52,425 nt of DNA from an uncultured Bacteroidales bacterium (GTDB lineage: Bacteria; Bacteroidota; Bacteroidia; Bacteroidales; F082), in contig CAMJRR010000019.1 in the NCBI GenBank assembly GCA_946408345.1, positions 1 to 52,425 of the forward strand, in the 5' to 3' direction. The notes below the pieces were generated by a model. It was not told where the DNA came from. It searched no databases and saw nothing but the letters and a program-made list of their open reading frames with translations. Each line of letters opens with the position of its first letter. Positions within the stretch are counted from its first letter, which is position 1. The position numbers were made by a program, and so were the translations under genes. This document shows, one piece after another, positions 1-8,547 of this stretch.

Positions 1-2
1 AT

Positions 3-242
3 GAGATTTTCCAAAAGCCGTATGCCTTCCCGAATGGCTTGCCGAAGATTCATGAGCATGACAACAAACCCCCACAACTCTTCGCTTTGATATACGAGGG
101 TAGGGTGGTATGCATCTTCACCTACGAATGCGACCTTGGCGACGGCTGGGAAGACCAACGCGTGCACCACGACTCGCAAGAAACAAGAGAAAAAGCCCTA
201 AAAATGGGTGCGAATATATTAAGGTATGTATTTACTAAATAG
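3..242 (+). CDS. DUF4159 domain protein, C-terminal fragment (5' end outside window)
   Basis: The open frame enters from the left edge, so only the last 79 residues are seen. They contain a typical DUF4159 C-terminus: a hydrophobic strand followed by GRVVCIFTYECDLGDGWED, then a helix ending GANILRYVFT. DUF4159 has a glutamine-amidotransferase-like fold and is common in Bacteroidota, often as a lipoprotein or exported protein; its function is not established. The internal Met at 39 is not a plausible start because the conserved region continues upstream of it. The next 130 bases hold dispersed repeats and no obvious terminator. Confidence 0.75.
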   Translation, partial: EIFQKPYAFPNGLPKIHEHDNKPPQLFALIYEGRVVCIFTYECDLGDGWEDQRVHHDSQETREKALKMGANILRYVFTK

Positions 243-246
243 CTAA

Positions 247-315
247 GGCCCCTGAGCCCGTCGAAGGGCCGACCAATTCAAAGACGGCGTTTCGATACTT
301 CGACAAGCTCAGCAC
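247..315. repeat. Pair of inverted CTGAGC-x-GTCGAAG dispersed repeat words
   Basis: Positions 247-270 read GGCCCCTGAGCCCGTCGAAG followed by GGCC. Positions 291-315 carry the same word inverted (CTTCGACAAGCTCAG). The same word, with CCTGAGCCTGTCGAAG, recurs inside murB at 29371-29394. I recall closely similar words as short palindromic extragenic elements in many bacterial genomes. There is no coding potential here. Confidence 0.7.
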
Positions 316-330
316 TCAGCAACCTGCTTT

Positions 331-370
331 AACTGAATAACTGAATAACTAACAACTGAACAACTGACAA
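331..370. repeat. Short tandem word array (CTGAATAA-type, 7-8 bp)
   Basis: About five degenerate copies of an 8-bp (sometimes 7-bp) word, CTGAATAA/CTGAACAA, run directly up to the start codon of the next gene at 372. It is one member of a class of word arrays that occurs at many gene junctions of this window, each with its own word. Confidence 0.65.
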
Positions 371-371
371 A

Positions 372-740
372 ATGGAAGAAGAAAAAAGAAAATGCCTCTA
401 CTGCGGTGAACCCATCATCGGGCGTGTCGACAAGAAATTTTGCTGCGACTCGTGCCGCAACAGCTATAACTACGAAAAAACACACAAACAAGTCAATGTG
501 ATTCGGAAAATCAACGGCATCTTGGCCCGCAACCATAATATCTTGATGGAGCTGAATCCGAGCGGAAAGGGCTTCGCCACCCGCCAACAACTGAACGAGA
601 AAGGCTTTGACTTCAAGTACTTTACGAGTACCTACACGACCAAAGCCGGTGCCGTCTATCATTTCGTATATAACCAAGGATATGTGCCAAAAGAAAATGA
701 CAATAACACTTTCGTTTTGGTGCAGAATACTGATAATTAA
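372..740 (+). CDS. Small zinc-ribbon protein of unknown function
   Basis: 122 residues. An N-terminal zinc ribbon is visible as CLYCGEPI followed about 15 residues later by FCCDSCRNSYNYE, giving two CxxC-type pairs able to bind one Zn. The remainder is a basic, soluble domain (residues 45-122) with no motif I can name. There is no signal peptide or membrane segment, so it is probably cytosolic. I recognise the overall look of a conserved Bacteroidota hypothetical but cannot assign a function. It lies 23 bp upstream of the first C10 protease gene without a clear promoter between them, so the two may be co-transcribed. Confidence 0.75.
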   Translation: MEEEKRKCLYCGEPIIGRVDKKFCCDSCRNSYNYEKTHKQVNVIRKINGILARNHNILMELNPSGKGFATRQQLNEKGFDFKYFTSTYTTKAGAVYHFVYNQGYVPKENDNNTFVLVQNTDN

Positions 741-763
741 TTAATAACAAAAAAACTAGTATC

Positions 764-2737
764 ATGAAACGGACATTAGTATCCTTACTGCTGGTCGCGC
801 TGTTTTTCGACGGACTTCAAGCAAAACCTGTTGATGTCGCTACAGCCAAGTCGCTGGGCATCAAGTTTATGAACACAAACACGGAAATCAGGTCGGCTCA
901 GGCTGACTTGGTTTACACTGACTATGCAGACAATGGTCAGGCAGCATTTTATGTCTTTGCTGTGCAGCCGAAAGGCTTCGTCATCGTGTCTGCTGACGAC
1001 CGTGCAAAACCCATTTTGGGTTACTCGACTGAAAGCGTTTTCAGTGCTGAAGAAATTGCGGATGGTTTGGAAAGCTTCTTTACTAACTATCGGGCTGGTT
1101 TCAGCCAGATGATGGCTGCCGAAGAATCGCGTACCGAAGAGGCTGCCAACGATTGGAATCGCCTTGCTACAACAGGGAAAATAAATGATGCGAAAATTAC
1201 GCGAGAGGTCCCTCGGCTGGTAACCACCCTTTGGAACCAGTCGGCCTTGTATAATGACCTTTGCCCGGTTGATTCAGCGGGTCCCAATAATCATGTGTAT
1301 GCAGGCTGCGTGGCTACGGCCATGGCTCAGATTATCAATTTCTGGCAATGGCCTCAAACTGGAAGGGATGTATGTACCTATACTTGTTTCCCTTATGGTG
1401 ACCTGTTTGTTGATTTCGAAAACACACGTTACCATTACGAACTTATGCCTGAATTCTTGGATTGGACTTCACGGCCTGAAGAGATTAAGGCTGTTGCTGA
1501 GTTGCAGTACCATGCTGGAGTCAGTGTTGATATGGGGTATAGCCCTGAAGGCAGCGGCGCGTATTCTCCTTCCGTGATCAATGCCTTGATGCATTATTTT
1601 AGGTATGATGGTTCTTCGTTACGTTTTGAACAAAAGTATGCGTATACTAATTCGGAATGGGATAATATGTTGCGCGAAAACTTGGATATGGGTATGCCGT
1701 TGTATTATGCGGCAAGTGGCAGTGATGGTGGACATGCTTTTGTTTGCGATGGCTACGACGACAATAACATGTTCCATTTTAACTGGGGCTGGCAGGGTCT
1801 GGATAATGGGTATTATGCCATCAATGCCTTCTACCTTTCACACTATTCTTTCCCCGATTGGCATGAGGCCATTTTTGGCATCTATCCGGAAGCGGATTAC
1901 TATTTGAGACCTATGCCAGTGGACGATATACAGGTTGAAGCCGTGTCGGAGGGAACCAACAGGATTGCTTTCACAGCTCCTTTGTTGACCCTTTGTGATT
2001 TTGAGATAGACCAAGTCGATTCTATCTTGATTCTTCGCAATTGTGAGGTGATCCACAGGGAATTGAATGCCGCTGGTGGTGCCCAAGTTACCTTCGACGA
2101 TACCGATGCTTTAGGCATCTGCCACTATTCGGTTATACCTTATGCCTATGAGTTTGTGGGTGATGTCAGACGAGATACCATTTTGAATGGTCCAACTTGC
2201 GAAATGACTTTCCATTTGCATGATTCCATTGGCGACGGTTGGATTGCCAAATCCATTTCGATTGTCGACTCTCGCGGAAATGCTGTCAAGCGGTTGGGAT
2301 TGTCCGAGGGCAGTGAGGCAACTGTTGTCGTGGAGGTGCCTTCCGAAAATGAACTGGCCTTGCATTGGGCTTATGCCATTGGAGGAAAGGATAATGAGAG
2401 CTCGTTCGAAATGTATGACTGGGACGGCCATATGGTATATGCCACTTCCGGCAAACCTTACGTTGGTGAGTTGTGCCGCTTTTATACTGGCTGCCTTGAC
2501 GCTGTAAGTGAATTGGAAGAAAGTATTTTGACACTCTATCCCAATCCTGTCGGTAATCAACTGACTATCGATGGCGTTGAGGTTGATGGCATTGAGGTGT
2601 TCAATGCTATGGGACAGAAAATCGGACATTCCCGTCAAAACGAAATTGACTTCTCGAGCTATGAGAGCGGTGTCTATTTCCTTCGCGTGACTTCAACCGA
2701 GGGGCAAGTGTTTTTAGAAAAAGTAATCAAGAAATAA
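764..2737 (+). CDS. Secreted C10-family (streptopain-like) cysteine protease, T9SS cargo
   Basis: 657 residues. Order: signal peptide (1-20, cleavage after LQA), Spi/I69-type propeptide (about 21-120, with KGFVIVSADDRAKPILGYS), then the C10 catalytic domain with nucleophile Cys182 in GCVATAMAQI, catalytic His324 in GGHAFVCDGYD and a following NWGW strand. After it comes a beta domain with the DSIGDGWIAKSI motif (about 480-565) and a type A C-terminal sorting domain starting LYPNPVGNQLTI. The family cleaves extracellular protein substrates after autocatalytic removal of the propeptide. The sorting domain predicts export by the type IX system encoded at 11-21 kb. It is a tandem paralogue of the gene 13 bp downstream; the first 110 residues of the two are especially alike. 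Confidence 0.93.
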   Translation: MKRTLVSLLLVALFFDGLQAKPVDVATAKSLGIKFMNTNTEIRSAQADLVYTDYADNGQAAFYVFAVQPKGFVIVSADDRAKPILGYSTESVFSAEEIADGLESFFTNYRAGFSQMMAAEESRTEEAANDWNRLATTGKINDAKITREVPRLVTTLWNQSALYNDLCPVDSAGPNNHVYAGCVATAMAQIINFWQWPQTGRDVCTYTCFPYGDLFVDFENTRYHYELMPEFLDWTSRPEEIKAVAELQYHAGVSVDMGYSPEGSGAYSPSVINALMHYFRYDGSSLRFEQKYAYTNSEWDNMLRENLDMGMPLYYAASGSDGGHAFVCDGYDDNNMFHFNWGWQGLDNGYYAINAFYLSHYSFPDWHEAIFGIYPEADYYLRPMPVDDIQVEAVSEGTNRIAFTAPLLTLCDFEIDQVDSILILRNCEVIHRELNAAGGAQVTFDDTDALGICHYSVIPYAYEFVGDVRRDTILNGPTCEMTFHLHDSIGDGWIAKSISIVDSRGNAVKRLGLSEGSEATVVVEVPSENELALHWAYAIGGKDNESSFEMYDWDGHMVYATSGKPYVGELCRFYTGCLDAVSELEESILTLYPNPVGNQLTIDGVEVDGIEVFNAMGQKIGHSRQNEIDFSSYESGVYFLRVTSTEGQVFLEKVIKK

Positions 2738-2750
2738 AAACGGAAAAACT

Positions 2751-5039
2751 ATGAAAAGATTTTTCATTATACTGGTATCAGCCTTGCTGATAGTAATGAG
2801 TTCGCAATCCGCCCCTGTTGACGTGAATCGTGCTAAAACATTGGGCATCAAGTTTATGAACGCCAATACTGAGATAAAGTCGGCTACGGCGGAGTTGACT
2901 TATACTGCCTTTGCTGATAATGACCAAGCGGCATTCTACGTATTCTCAGTGCAGCCGAAAGGCTTTGTCATCGTCAGTGCTGACGACCGCGCCCAACCCA
3001 TCTTGGGCTATTCCACTGAAAGCAATTTTACTGCCCAACTTCCCGATGGTTTGATGACCTTCTTTGACAATTATAAGGCGGGCTTCAGCCAGATGTTTGC
3101 CCGTAACGACGAACGCACGGCTGGGGCTGAGGCCGATTGGTCGAGTATTGAATCGACAGGACGTCCTGCAACCAAGAGGACTCGAAATGTTGGACCTCTG
3201 TTGGCCTCCATCTGGAACCAGACCGACCTTTATAATAACATGGCTCCCGAAGACCCCAGTTCAGTTTATAGTGGTCACTGCAAGTCGGGCTGTGTGGCCA
3301 ATGCCATGAGCCAGATTATGCGTTATTGGGAATGGCCTCGCCATGGACAGGGAAGCCACGGCTATGATGCTAGCAGTTATTACGGCAACTATGGCTGGCA
3401 AGAGGCCAACTTTGAAGACGCCACCTATCGCTATGAACTGATGCCTGATTTCCTTGATTTTGCTAGTCCTCAGTTCGAGGTGGATGCCACCGCCTTATTG
3501 GAATACCATGCCGGTGTGAGCGTCGACATGGGTTATGGACCCAATGCAAGTGGTGCCTATTCGGAAGATGTGGGGCCTGCTTATCAAGAATATTTCAGAT
3601 ATAGTGATGACTTAGAACATCGCTATGAGTACTATTCTTATAATTGGGAAGAGGATTTGATGGAGAACCTTGATGCAGGTATGCCCTTGTATTATGCCTC
3701 GCAAGGCGAAGACGGCGGCCATGCCTACGTGCTTGATGGTTATGACGACTTTTATATGTTCCATCTCAACTGGGGCTGGGCAGGCTTTGACAACGGTTAT
3801 TACACCATCGATGGTTTTTATTTGACGTTCTATTCCTTCCCTTGGTATCACAATGCCATCTTTAACCTGCATCCCGTTGATGAGTATTATGATGCGCCAA
3901 AGGCAGTGGAGCCTTTGAGGGCATACGCTCAGAACACGAGTACAGCTATTTTGCGAATTGTGCCTGTCCTTGAAACCCGTGGAGGCAACCCCATTGATGA
4001 TGAAGATATTGCTATTTACATTATGCGCGATGGTATGGTGATTGACTCCTTGATTGATTATCCATGGAGTCAAAATCAATATCATGTTTATGCTGACCAT
4101 CTGGAGAAAAGCGGCACCTATTATTATACCGTATTTGCTGTCAACCCTGCAGGTATGAGCAAGGTGACACGCGACACGGTGACCATCGGCGGTACCTGCG
4201 ACTTGCGCTTCGAGTTGGCTGACACTGGCGGCAACGGCTGGGACATGTCGTCCATCGCTGTACTTGACGAAGACGGAAAGGTCTCACAGCGTGTGGGACT
4301 TTGGGAAGGCGGAGAGGCTTCCGTCGTTGTCCCCGTGCCGAAAAACCAGACGGCAACCTTTTTCTGGACCTACGACAATACTTGCTACTCGCATGGGAGT
4401 CTCTCGGAGGTCTCGTACGAAATCTACGACTGGGACGACAATCTGATAGTTGCCTCAGACGGATACCCTGAGGTAGGAGCAATCACTGATTATGAGATTA
4501 GTTGCGAGATGGACTGCCGACCTGTATTCAACCTGGAAGGTGCTTATGAATGGCACAACGAAGAAGAATACGGTGTCAGGCTGACTTGGGACTGGGATGG
4601 CAATGAGAATGAGTTTGCACAATATGAGATTACTGATAATGATGGTATGCTTGTCACAACAATAGATGATCCTGGGTACAAGGAGATTTTTCTTAGATGT
4701 TATACCACATATCCAATCTTAATTGACTTGGGAGTTTCTGTCCTCTATCGTAGGGAAAGTGGGGAGTATTGCACATCCGATATTGTCCCGGTGACGGTTG
4801 AGGTGACTTCGGTGGATGAGAAGAACCGCACAGCATCCTTATATCCCAATCCCGCTTCGCGTAGTTTTACAGTGGAAGGCACAATGAAGGACATCAAGAT
4901 CTTCGATGCTCTCGGACAATTGGTATATCAAGGTGCAGACAATACCGTTGAAGTGGCAACATGGCCACAAGGTGTGTATTTCGTTCGTGTCGTGGATGAA
5001 AACGATTTCGTCTCGACGGTGAAATTTGTCAAGGAATAA
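2751..5039 (+). CDS. Secreted C10-family cysteine protease, tandem paralogue, T9SS cargo
   Basis: 762 residues with the same plan as its upstream neighbour: signal peptide (1-20), I69-type propeptide, catalytic Cys181 in GCVANAMSQI and His324 in GGHAYVLDGYD, a beta domain with DTGGNGWDMSSI, and a terminal sorting domain starting LYPNPASRSFTVEG. The extra length (about 105 residues) is an additional beta-sandwich-like stretch around residues 590-690 before the sorting domain. Only 13 bp separate it from the first protease, so one transcript is likely. Its 3' end overlaps the convergently transcribed glycosyltransferase by 11 bp, leaving no room for a separate terminator. Confidence 0.93.
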   Translation: MKRFFIILVSALLIVMSSQSAPVDVNRAKTLGIKFMNANTEIKSATAELTYTAFADNDQAAFYVFSVQPKGFVIVSADDRAQPILGYSTESNFTAQLPDGLMTFFDNYKAGFSQMFARNDERTAGAEADWSSIESTGRPATKRTRNVGPLLASIWNQTDLYNNMAPEDPSSVYSGHCKSGCVANAMSQIMRYWEWPRHGQGSHGYDASSYYGNYGWQEANFEDATYRYELMPDFLDFASPQFEVDATALLEYHAGVSVDMGYGPNASGAYSEDVGPAYQEYFRYSDDLEHRYEYYSYNWEEDLMENLDAGMPLYYASQGEDGGHAYVLDGYDDFYMFHLNWGWAGFDNGYYTIDGFYLTFYSFPWYHNAIFNLHPVDEYYDAPKAVEPLRAYAQNTSTAILRIVPVLETRGGNPIDDEDIAIYIMRDGMVIDSLIDYPWSQNQYHVYADHLEKSGTYYYTVFAVNPAGMSKVTRDTVTIGGTCDLRFELADTGGNGWDMSSIAVLDEDGKVSQRVGLWEGGEASVVVPVPKNQTATFFWTYDNTCYSHGSLSEVSYEIYDWDDNLIVASDGYPEVGAITDYEISCEMDCRPVFNLEGAYEWHNEEEYGVRLTWDWDGNENEFAQYEITDNDGMLVTTIDDPGYKEIFLRCYTTYPILIDLGVSVLYRRESGEYCTSDIVPVTVEVTSVDEKNRTASLYPNPASRSFTVEGTMKDIKIFDALGQLVYQGADNTVEVATWPQGVYFVRVVDENDFVSTVKFVKE

Positions 5040-6300
5040 CGACCTCCTTGTATGCTTCAAATATTTGCTGTCCAATGTTTTGGGCAGCAAATGTTTTTAT
5101 GGCATAGTCGCGAATGGCTTGACGGTCGTATTCTGAAGAATGGTCAAGCAGTTGGTTCATGCCTTGCAGTAAAGCGTCCTCGTCTCCCTGTGGGATAAGG
5201 ATGCCCCTTTCAGGAGAGAGGATTTCAGCGATGCCTCCCACGGAAGTGCTCAACACAGGCACCCCACTGGCGAAGGCCTCAACAATGACGCAAGGCAAGT
5301 TCTCGAAGTTGGAGAACAACACAAAGAAGTCCGCATCTTGGTAGGCTTGCGCAACCTCTGCTGAAGTCTTCTTACCATGGAAGATGACGCAGTCCTCCAA
5401 GTGGTGCTCTTTTACAAACGTTTTGAATTCTGGAGCATTGTAGTCATGGATGACATGCAATTCGAAGTCGTCGCGCTGCTGTCTTAATCTTTCAATAACA
5501 CGCAAGATGCCGCTGAAGTTCTTGGCCTCGTCACGCAAGGTCGAAATATGAAGCATTCGCTTTTTCCCGCCGTGCATGTCATTCCCACGCAGGTTTGTGC
5601 GCAGGCTGGAATCTATGCACGGTTGTTCATTGCCGCCGTGCATGTCATTCTCCGTCGAGCCTTGCATGTCATTCCTGCGTAGGTTCGTGGGAAGGCTGGA
5701 ATCTATGTAAGGCGGCTGTCTAAGCTTAAACATATCCGTATTCACCAAGTTGTAAATCACCTGAAAACGGTTATTCACCCCATGACCTTCCATGCACCGT
5801 TGCAAGTCAAGACTGACAGGCATAATGAGCTCGGCATTATTGGCAATTTTGACGATTTTCCGTTTCAGCTTGCCGACCAGAACGTCCTTGTTTTGCGGCT
5901 GGTATATGGTCCAGTGTTCGATGAGGACGTATTTGTAGCCAAAGAGTTTCTTCCAAAGCAAGGCCACTTGCCCAAGAGGGTAGGTGACGTGTAAATGAAT
6001 CAATTCGGGCTTGAAGAAACGTTGCTTGATGTATTTCAATCCGTATTGGTACATCCGCAGCATCTTGAGCTTGCGAATGGCGTTGATCTTCGGTGGACGG
6101 ATGTAGATCTGCACGTGGATGTGGTGTGCTCCGGGAATTTCCTTGACCTCGAAGGATTTTGTCATATCCTTACCGTCGCAAACGGAGAGGATGACGGAAT
6201 GGCAATCCTCAGGCAGAGCGTCAATCATGCGGACGCAGAAGTTGCCCAAGGTGGGGTCGTCTGGGGTGGGAAACCAACTCAATAGGTGCAGGATATTCAT
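5029..6300 (-). CDS. GT4-type glycosyltransferase carrying an in-frame repeat insertion
   Basis: 423 residues, GT-B fold. The N-terminal half starts MNILHLLSWFPTPDDPTLGN. The donor-binding half has the GT4 signature around FFVLFSNFENLPCVIVEAFASG and VPVLSTSVGGIAEIL, so it probably transfers a nucleotide-activated sugar to a surface polysaccharide or lipid carrier. Residues about 196-245, between the two Rossmann domains, are not family sequence: they are the translation of a DNA repeat (copies of IDSSLRTNLRGNDMHGG). The frame stays open through it, so the protein may still fold with a long linker. Downstream of a methyltransferase and a flippase on the same strand, it is part of a polysaccharide unit. 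Confidence 0.88.
   Translation of the reverse strand: MNILHLLSWFPTPDDPTLGNFCVRMIDALPEDCHSVILSVCDGKDMTKSFEVKEIPGAHHIHVQIYIRPPKINAIRKLKMLRMYQYGLKYIKQRFFKPELIHLHVTYPLGQVALLWKKLFGYKYVLIEHWTIYQPQNKDVLVGKLKRKIVKIANNAELIMPVSLDLQRCMEGHGVNNRFQVIYNLVNTDMFKLRQPPYIDSSLPTNLRRNDMQGSTENDMHGGNEQPCIDSSLRTNLRGNDMHGGKKRMLHISTLRDEAKNFSGILRVIERLRQQRDDFELHVIHDYNAPEFKTFVKEHHLEDCVIFHGKKTSAEVAQAYQDADFFVLFSNFENLPCVIVEAFASGVPVLSTSVGGIAEILSPERGILIPQGDEDALLQGMNQLLDHSSEYDRQAIRDYAIKTFAAQNIGQQIFEAYKEVVIP
5567..5715. repeat. Dispersed TGTCATTCC...GGAATCTATG element inside a glycosyltransferase gene
   Basis: Two nearly complete copies (about 5568-5632 and 5660-5714) and one truncated copy (5634-5660) of a roughly 55-bp unit. 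Each full copy opens with GCATGTCATTCC and closes with GGAATCTATG, framed by short GC-rich inverted ends (CCGCCGTGC/GCACGG; GCCTTGC/GTAAGGC). It resembles the widespread GTCATTCC...GGAAT type of non-coding element. Here it lies within the reading frame and adds about 50 codons. Confidence 0.8.
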
Positions 6301-6316
6301 CAGTTGTTCTGTTTAC

Positions 6317-6417
6317 AATGACTTGTGACAATGACTATGATAGCCTCACCTCAAAAAAGGTGAAATTCGACAACTTGGTTGAGGCGGTCATTGTCATAGT
6401 CAGTGGTCATAGTCATT
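6317..6417. repeat. Inverted word array between methyltransferase and glycosyltransferase
   Basis: A left arm of AATGACT-like words (6317-6350) and a right arm of AGTCATT-like words (6381-6417) are inverted relative to each other around a roughly 30-bp loop. Together they could form one long imperfect hairpin in the mRNA between two genes that look co-transcribed. The right arm ends at the methyltransferase stop codon. Confidence 0.65.
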
Positions 6418-7226
6418 TATTCAATTTTATGCGTTTTAATATCAATTTCGAAATATTTCTTAGGCGTCTCATACGGCACAAGCTTATGCGTGGTGAAGTC
6501 TTCAGGTAGATAAACAGCGCACAAGGTGTTGGAGACATGATAGATATGTTTGCGCTTCTCAGTAGGCGCACCGTCCAAGATGGCGCCCATCACATCCCAA
6601 CGGATGGTCTCGGGGTCGAGGCCGTAGTCGTGCCACACGATGATGCTGCGCTCTCCTTTCAATAGTTTAAAGGCGGTCTCGGTGTCTTTCTTCACGCTCT
6701 CGTAATGGTGGTCGCCATCGACGAAAACCATGTCATACTTGCCAAAGTGCGGTCTGAAGTCGAAGTTCTGTGAGTCGCCGTAAAGTTGTTCTATGTTGTT
6801 CATGTCCTTGCTGAAGAAGCTGTGCAAATCGGCATAAAGCTGGTTATTTGTTAGCTTGAGGATGTCTTCCTTCGGCAGGTTAAAGGTGACGCAGTGCTCT
6901 GCCACATCAGCCAGATTGGCCACGCTTTCGCCACGCCAAGTGCCGATTTCGAAGTAGTCTTTCACCGCATAGCGTTTCGCCAAGGCGCGTAGCAAGGCAA
7001 TATCGATAGGCATGGTGGCACCCGAGAGATAGGCGTAAGGCTTCGCGATTTCGTGGAAGTCAGGAAACAATTCGTTGATTTCGATGACGGGCAGACCGTC
7101 GGCGAGGCCATATTTCCGGATGACATCTTCCTTGTTGCTGCCTTCGTCTTGTAGGACGAGGTTGAGCAGGTAAGGATGCCTGATGATACGCCCAAGGGCT
7201 TTGGTGAATTTATGGAGTTTATTCAT
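6417..7226 (-). CDS. Class I SAM-dependent methyltransferase (Methyltransf_24 type)
   Basis: 269 residues, soluble. Motif I is seen as YFEIGTWRGESVANLADV, and the post-motif acidic strand as YDMVFVDGDHHYESVKKDTE, which is typical of the Methyltransf_24/CmcI-like group that often modifies sugars or O-antigen components. The substrate cannot be told from sequence. The start codon overlaps the end of the upstream flippase gene by 8 bp, implying translational coupling. With the flippase and the GT4 it forms a three-gene surface-polysaccharide unit read from the promoter near 8540. Confidence 0.85.
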   Translation of the reverse strand: MNKLHKFTKALGRIIRHPYLLNLVLQDEGSNKEDVIRKYGLADGLPVIEINELFPDFHEIAKPYAYLSGATMPIDIALLRALAKRYAVKDYFEIGTWRGESVANLADVAEHCVTFNLPKEDILKLTNNQLYADLHSFFSKDMNNIEQLYGDSQNFDFRPHFGKYDMVFVDGDHHYESVKKDTETAFKLLKGERSIIVWHDYGLDPETIRWDVMGAILDGAPTEKRKHIYHVSNTLCAVYLPEDFTTHKLVPYETPKKYFEIDIKTHKIE

Positions 7227-8514
7227 TTTCGGTAGGTTGTTTCAAGAATTGTTGTTTCAAACCGGCGATGTAGTTCTGTATCTCGCTCTTGGTCAAAAGG
7301 AAGTCGCGTCCTTTGAAGTGTGACTCCTTGACGAAGAACACGAACAGGAACACCGCGTTGACCGTATATGATACTGCTGAGGTGATGGCTGCACCTGTGA
7401 CGTCGTAGCGAGGTATCAACGTGAAGCCGCAGACGAAGGTGACGACCAGCCCGCAAAGTGCCGCGAAGGTGTTCATTTGATAACGTCCGGTACCCGAGTA
7501 ATAGTGCCCGAGGATGAGGAAAATGCAGTAGAGCAGGATACCTGGTGCAAGGATGCGAATGAGGTGGGCCATTTCGCCGAAGTCCTTGCCGAAGACGAAA
7601 ACGTAAAAGTCGGCAGGTAGTAGGCACAGCACCGCGACAGCTACAGCTGAAATGAGCAGGCAGATTTTGGTCAGGTCCAGGGTGAGTTTCTGTGAGTATT
7701 CACGGTCGTCGGCATTGGCGATGCGGGCATATTGCACCAAGGCGATGCTGTTGCTGATGATCCAGATGGCTTCGGCGAGCGAGAGGGCATTGGAGAACAC
7801 GCCCACACGTCCCACGTTGATGTATTTGTCCAGTAGATAGTAACTTAAGCGCAGGTTGAAGAACTGCACGAAGTGTCCTGTTTGGTTGAGGAAACCGTAT
7901 TTGAAAAGGTCTTTCAATACTGGTTTGTAGTCCTTGTCCGTGTCTTGACGCAGGTTAACATATTCCTTGCGCAACATCCAAACTCCCAGCAGGAAAGTGC
8001 CTCCGTAGGCGGCATACAGCCCGATGACATAGCCGTAGATGTCGGTTCGCTTCAGTAAGATATAATAGATGACCAAGGTCAAAGCCAAAAGCACAGGTTG
8101 GAGCAGGGTGTTGTAGTTGGCTTTCTTGATTTCCTCCTTGCCGACCAGGAAGCGGAAGTTGATGTTGCTGAGCGAGGAGATGAACGACAGGATGGCCACG
8201 TGTGCAATCAGGTCGGGGGCCAGTTTGGGATAGAACAGCCAGATGGCAAAGCCCATGATTACCGCAATGAGTGCTGCCCATACTGTCGAAGCTACTAGTA
8301 TCTTCTTGAACGAGTGGCGTGGGGCAAGGTAGATGATGCTTGCGCCGCAGATGATATCGGAGAAGATAAGGATAAAGGATATGGTGGTCAGAAGCAGTGC
8401 CTGCGTACCTTTGCCTGTATCGCCCAAAGTCTGGGAGATGATAATGGCTATGGCGAAGTTAAGGGCTGCCGCCAGTATCTTAGTGCCAAAGGTATTTAGG
8501 ATTTTCTTGAACAC
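7219..8514 (-). CDS. Polysaccharide flippase (MATE/Wzx-like), inner membrane
   Basis: 431 residues with about 12 hydrophobic segments spread over the whole length, starting with a membrane helix after FKKILNTFGTKILAAALNFA. This is the plan of Wzx/RfbX-type oligosaccharide flippases, which move lipid-linked glycan repeat units from the cytosolic to the periplasmic face of the inner membrane. The TGKGTQALLLTT region after TM1 matches the usual N-terminal signature. It has its own TAnnTTTG promoter 22-29 bp upstream and is the first gene of the flippase-methyltransferase-glycosyltransferase unit. Which glycan is moved is unknown. Confidence 0.88.
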   Translation of the reverse strand: MFKKILNTFGTKILAAALNFAIAIIISQTLGDTGKGTQALLLTTISFILIFSDIICGASIIYLAPRHSFKKILVASTVWAALIAVIMGFAIWLFYPKLAPDLIAHVAILSFISSLSNINFRFLVGKEEIKKANYNTLLQPVLLALTLVIYYILLKRTDIYGYVIGLYAAYGGTFLLGVWMLRKEYVNLRQDTDKDYKPVLKDLFKYGFLNQTGHFVQFFNLRLSYYLLDKYINVGRVGVFSNALSLAEAIWIISNSIALVQYARIANADDREYSQKLTLDLTKICLLISAVAVAVLCLLPADFYVFVFGKDFGEMAHLIRILAPGILLYCIFLILGHYYSGTGRYQMNTFAALCGLVVTFVCGFTLIPRYDVTGAAITSAVSYTVNAVFLFVFFVKESHFKGRDFLLTKSEIQNYIAGLKQQFLKQPTENE

Positions 8515-8535
8515 GGTTCCGCGTTTTATTCACCG

Positions 8536-8543
8536 CAAAAATA
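8536..8543 (-). promoter_or_regulatory. Bacteroidota -7 element (TATTTTTG) for the flippase unit
   Basis: Read on the minus strand this is TATTTTTG followed by CGG, an exact TAnnTTTG match, 22 bp before the flippase start codon. It shows that the polysaccharide unit is probably not only a read-through product of anmK. Confidence 0.6.
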
Positions 8544-8547
8544 ACAA

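Noticed and set aside
309..677. 122-codon minus-strand frame over the zinc-ribbon gene
   Set aside because: Phe-rich and motif-free, while the plus strand has paired CxxC motifs.
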